NCBI GenBank assembly: GCA_021787505.1
Contig: JAJYLU010000125.1
Location: 1 to 6,075 of the forward strand
DNA length: 6,075 nucleotides
DNA from: Nitrospirota bacterium
Lineage (GTDB): Bacteria; Nitrospirota; Thermodesulfovibrionia; Thermodesulfovibrionales; UBA6898
Reading direction: 5' to 3'
The position numbers and the translations under genes were made by a program. Positions within the stretch are counted from its first letter, which is position 1; every line of letters begins with the position of its first letter. The notes below the pieces were generated by a model that saw nothing but the letters and a program-made list of their open reading frames with translations, did no database searches and was not told where the DNA came from. Below, in pieces: positions 5,764-6,075 of the stretch.

Positions 5764-6075
5764 TCAACATATCCTCGGCAGCTGGTCCCCTGAAAGCATG
5801 TCTATTATTCTAATACCGCCTACAGCGGTTTTCAACAGCACCGTTTTGCCGGGGCTTTCGGCAACTTCTCCGATCACGACGCTCTCGGCGCCGGCGCCGG
5901 TCTCCTTCATTGCCCCGGCGAGCGAGGCCGCGTCAGCCGCATCTACGACCGCAACGAGGATACCTTCGTTCGCAATGTAGAGCGGGTCAAGGCCGAGCAG
6001 CTCGCACGCACCCCTGACGCCGGGCCTCACCCTGATCGCATCTTCACGCACCATGATACATTTGCCGGATTCCGC
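5764..6075 (-). CDS. hypE: Hydrogenase maturation protein HypE (C-terminal 103 residues; gene continues off the right edge)
   Basis: The visible part runs from AESGKCIMVRED to the C-terminal end LPRIC. The segment RGACELLGLDPLYIANEG, then an IGEV block, then TAVGGIRIIDMLSGDQLPRIC, is the standard HypE ending. The last cysteine of PRIC receives a carbamoyl group from HypF, which HypE dehydrates with ATP to a thiocyanate, the source of the CN ligands on the NiFe centre of [NiFe]-hydrogenases. This Cys is intact, as are the residues around it, so the gene looks functional. The frame is open to the window edge, and the ATP-binding N-terminal domain lies beyond. The context implies a hyp operon and a [NiFe]-hydrogenase elsewhere in the genome. 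No clear terminator follows before the next gene 123 bases on, so read-through into the pdxJ cluster is possible. Confidence 0.96.
   Translation of the reverse strand, partial: AESGKCIMVREDAIRVRPGVRGACELLGLDPLYIANEGILVAVVDAADAASLAGAMKETGAGAESVVIGEVAESPGKTVLLKTAVGGIRIIDMLSGDQLPRIC

Overview
The window is a compact, mid-GC bacterial chromosome segment made almost entirely of conserved housekeeping genes. Gene content and order (hypE, a two-unit small-barrel protein, pdxJ, acpS, nnrE-nnrD fusion), together with a paired-hairpin intergenic repeat, suggest an anaerobic or hydrogen-metabolising bacterium of the Nitrospirota or the former Deltaproteobacteria. That placement is an inference from protein style and synteny, not a search result.

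Layout. Bases 2-229 (+) are the 3' end of an ABC-transporter ATPase of the LolD/MacB type. It converges, across only 20 bases, on a long minus-strand cluster that reads leftward. In transcription order this cluster is: the 3' end of hypE (hydrogenase maturation, entering from the right edge), a 123-base gap, an uncharacterised 144-aa protein with two similar halves, pdxJ (vitamin B6 synthesis), a 151-base gap holding a 78-base palindromic repeat, acpS (holo-ACP synthase), a fused NAD(P)H-hydrate epimerase/dehydratase, pgeF (YfiH/LACC1-type), a HAD phosphatase resembling Gph, and a TrmN6-type tRNA methyltransferase.

acpS, nnrE-D, pgeF and gph are joined by three successive 4-base stop/start overlaps (ATGA, TTGA, ATGA), so they almost certainly share one mRNA and are translationally coupled. 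Three of the four have metabolite- or product-repair roles in other bacteria: NAD(P)HX repair, peptidoglycan editing and 2-phosphoglycolate removal. The cluster therefore looks like a house-cleaning operon led by the ACP-activating enzyme.

No CRISPR array, insertion sequence, phage gene, tRNA or rRNA was seen. The most unusual structure is the 78-base element at 4338-4415: an imperfect outer stem enclosing two perfect hairpins. The least understood gene is the 144-aa protein at 5206-5640. I found no convincing evidence of an undescribed multi-gene system.
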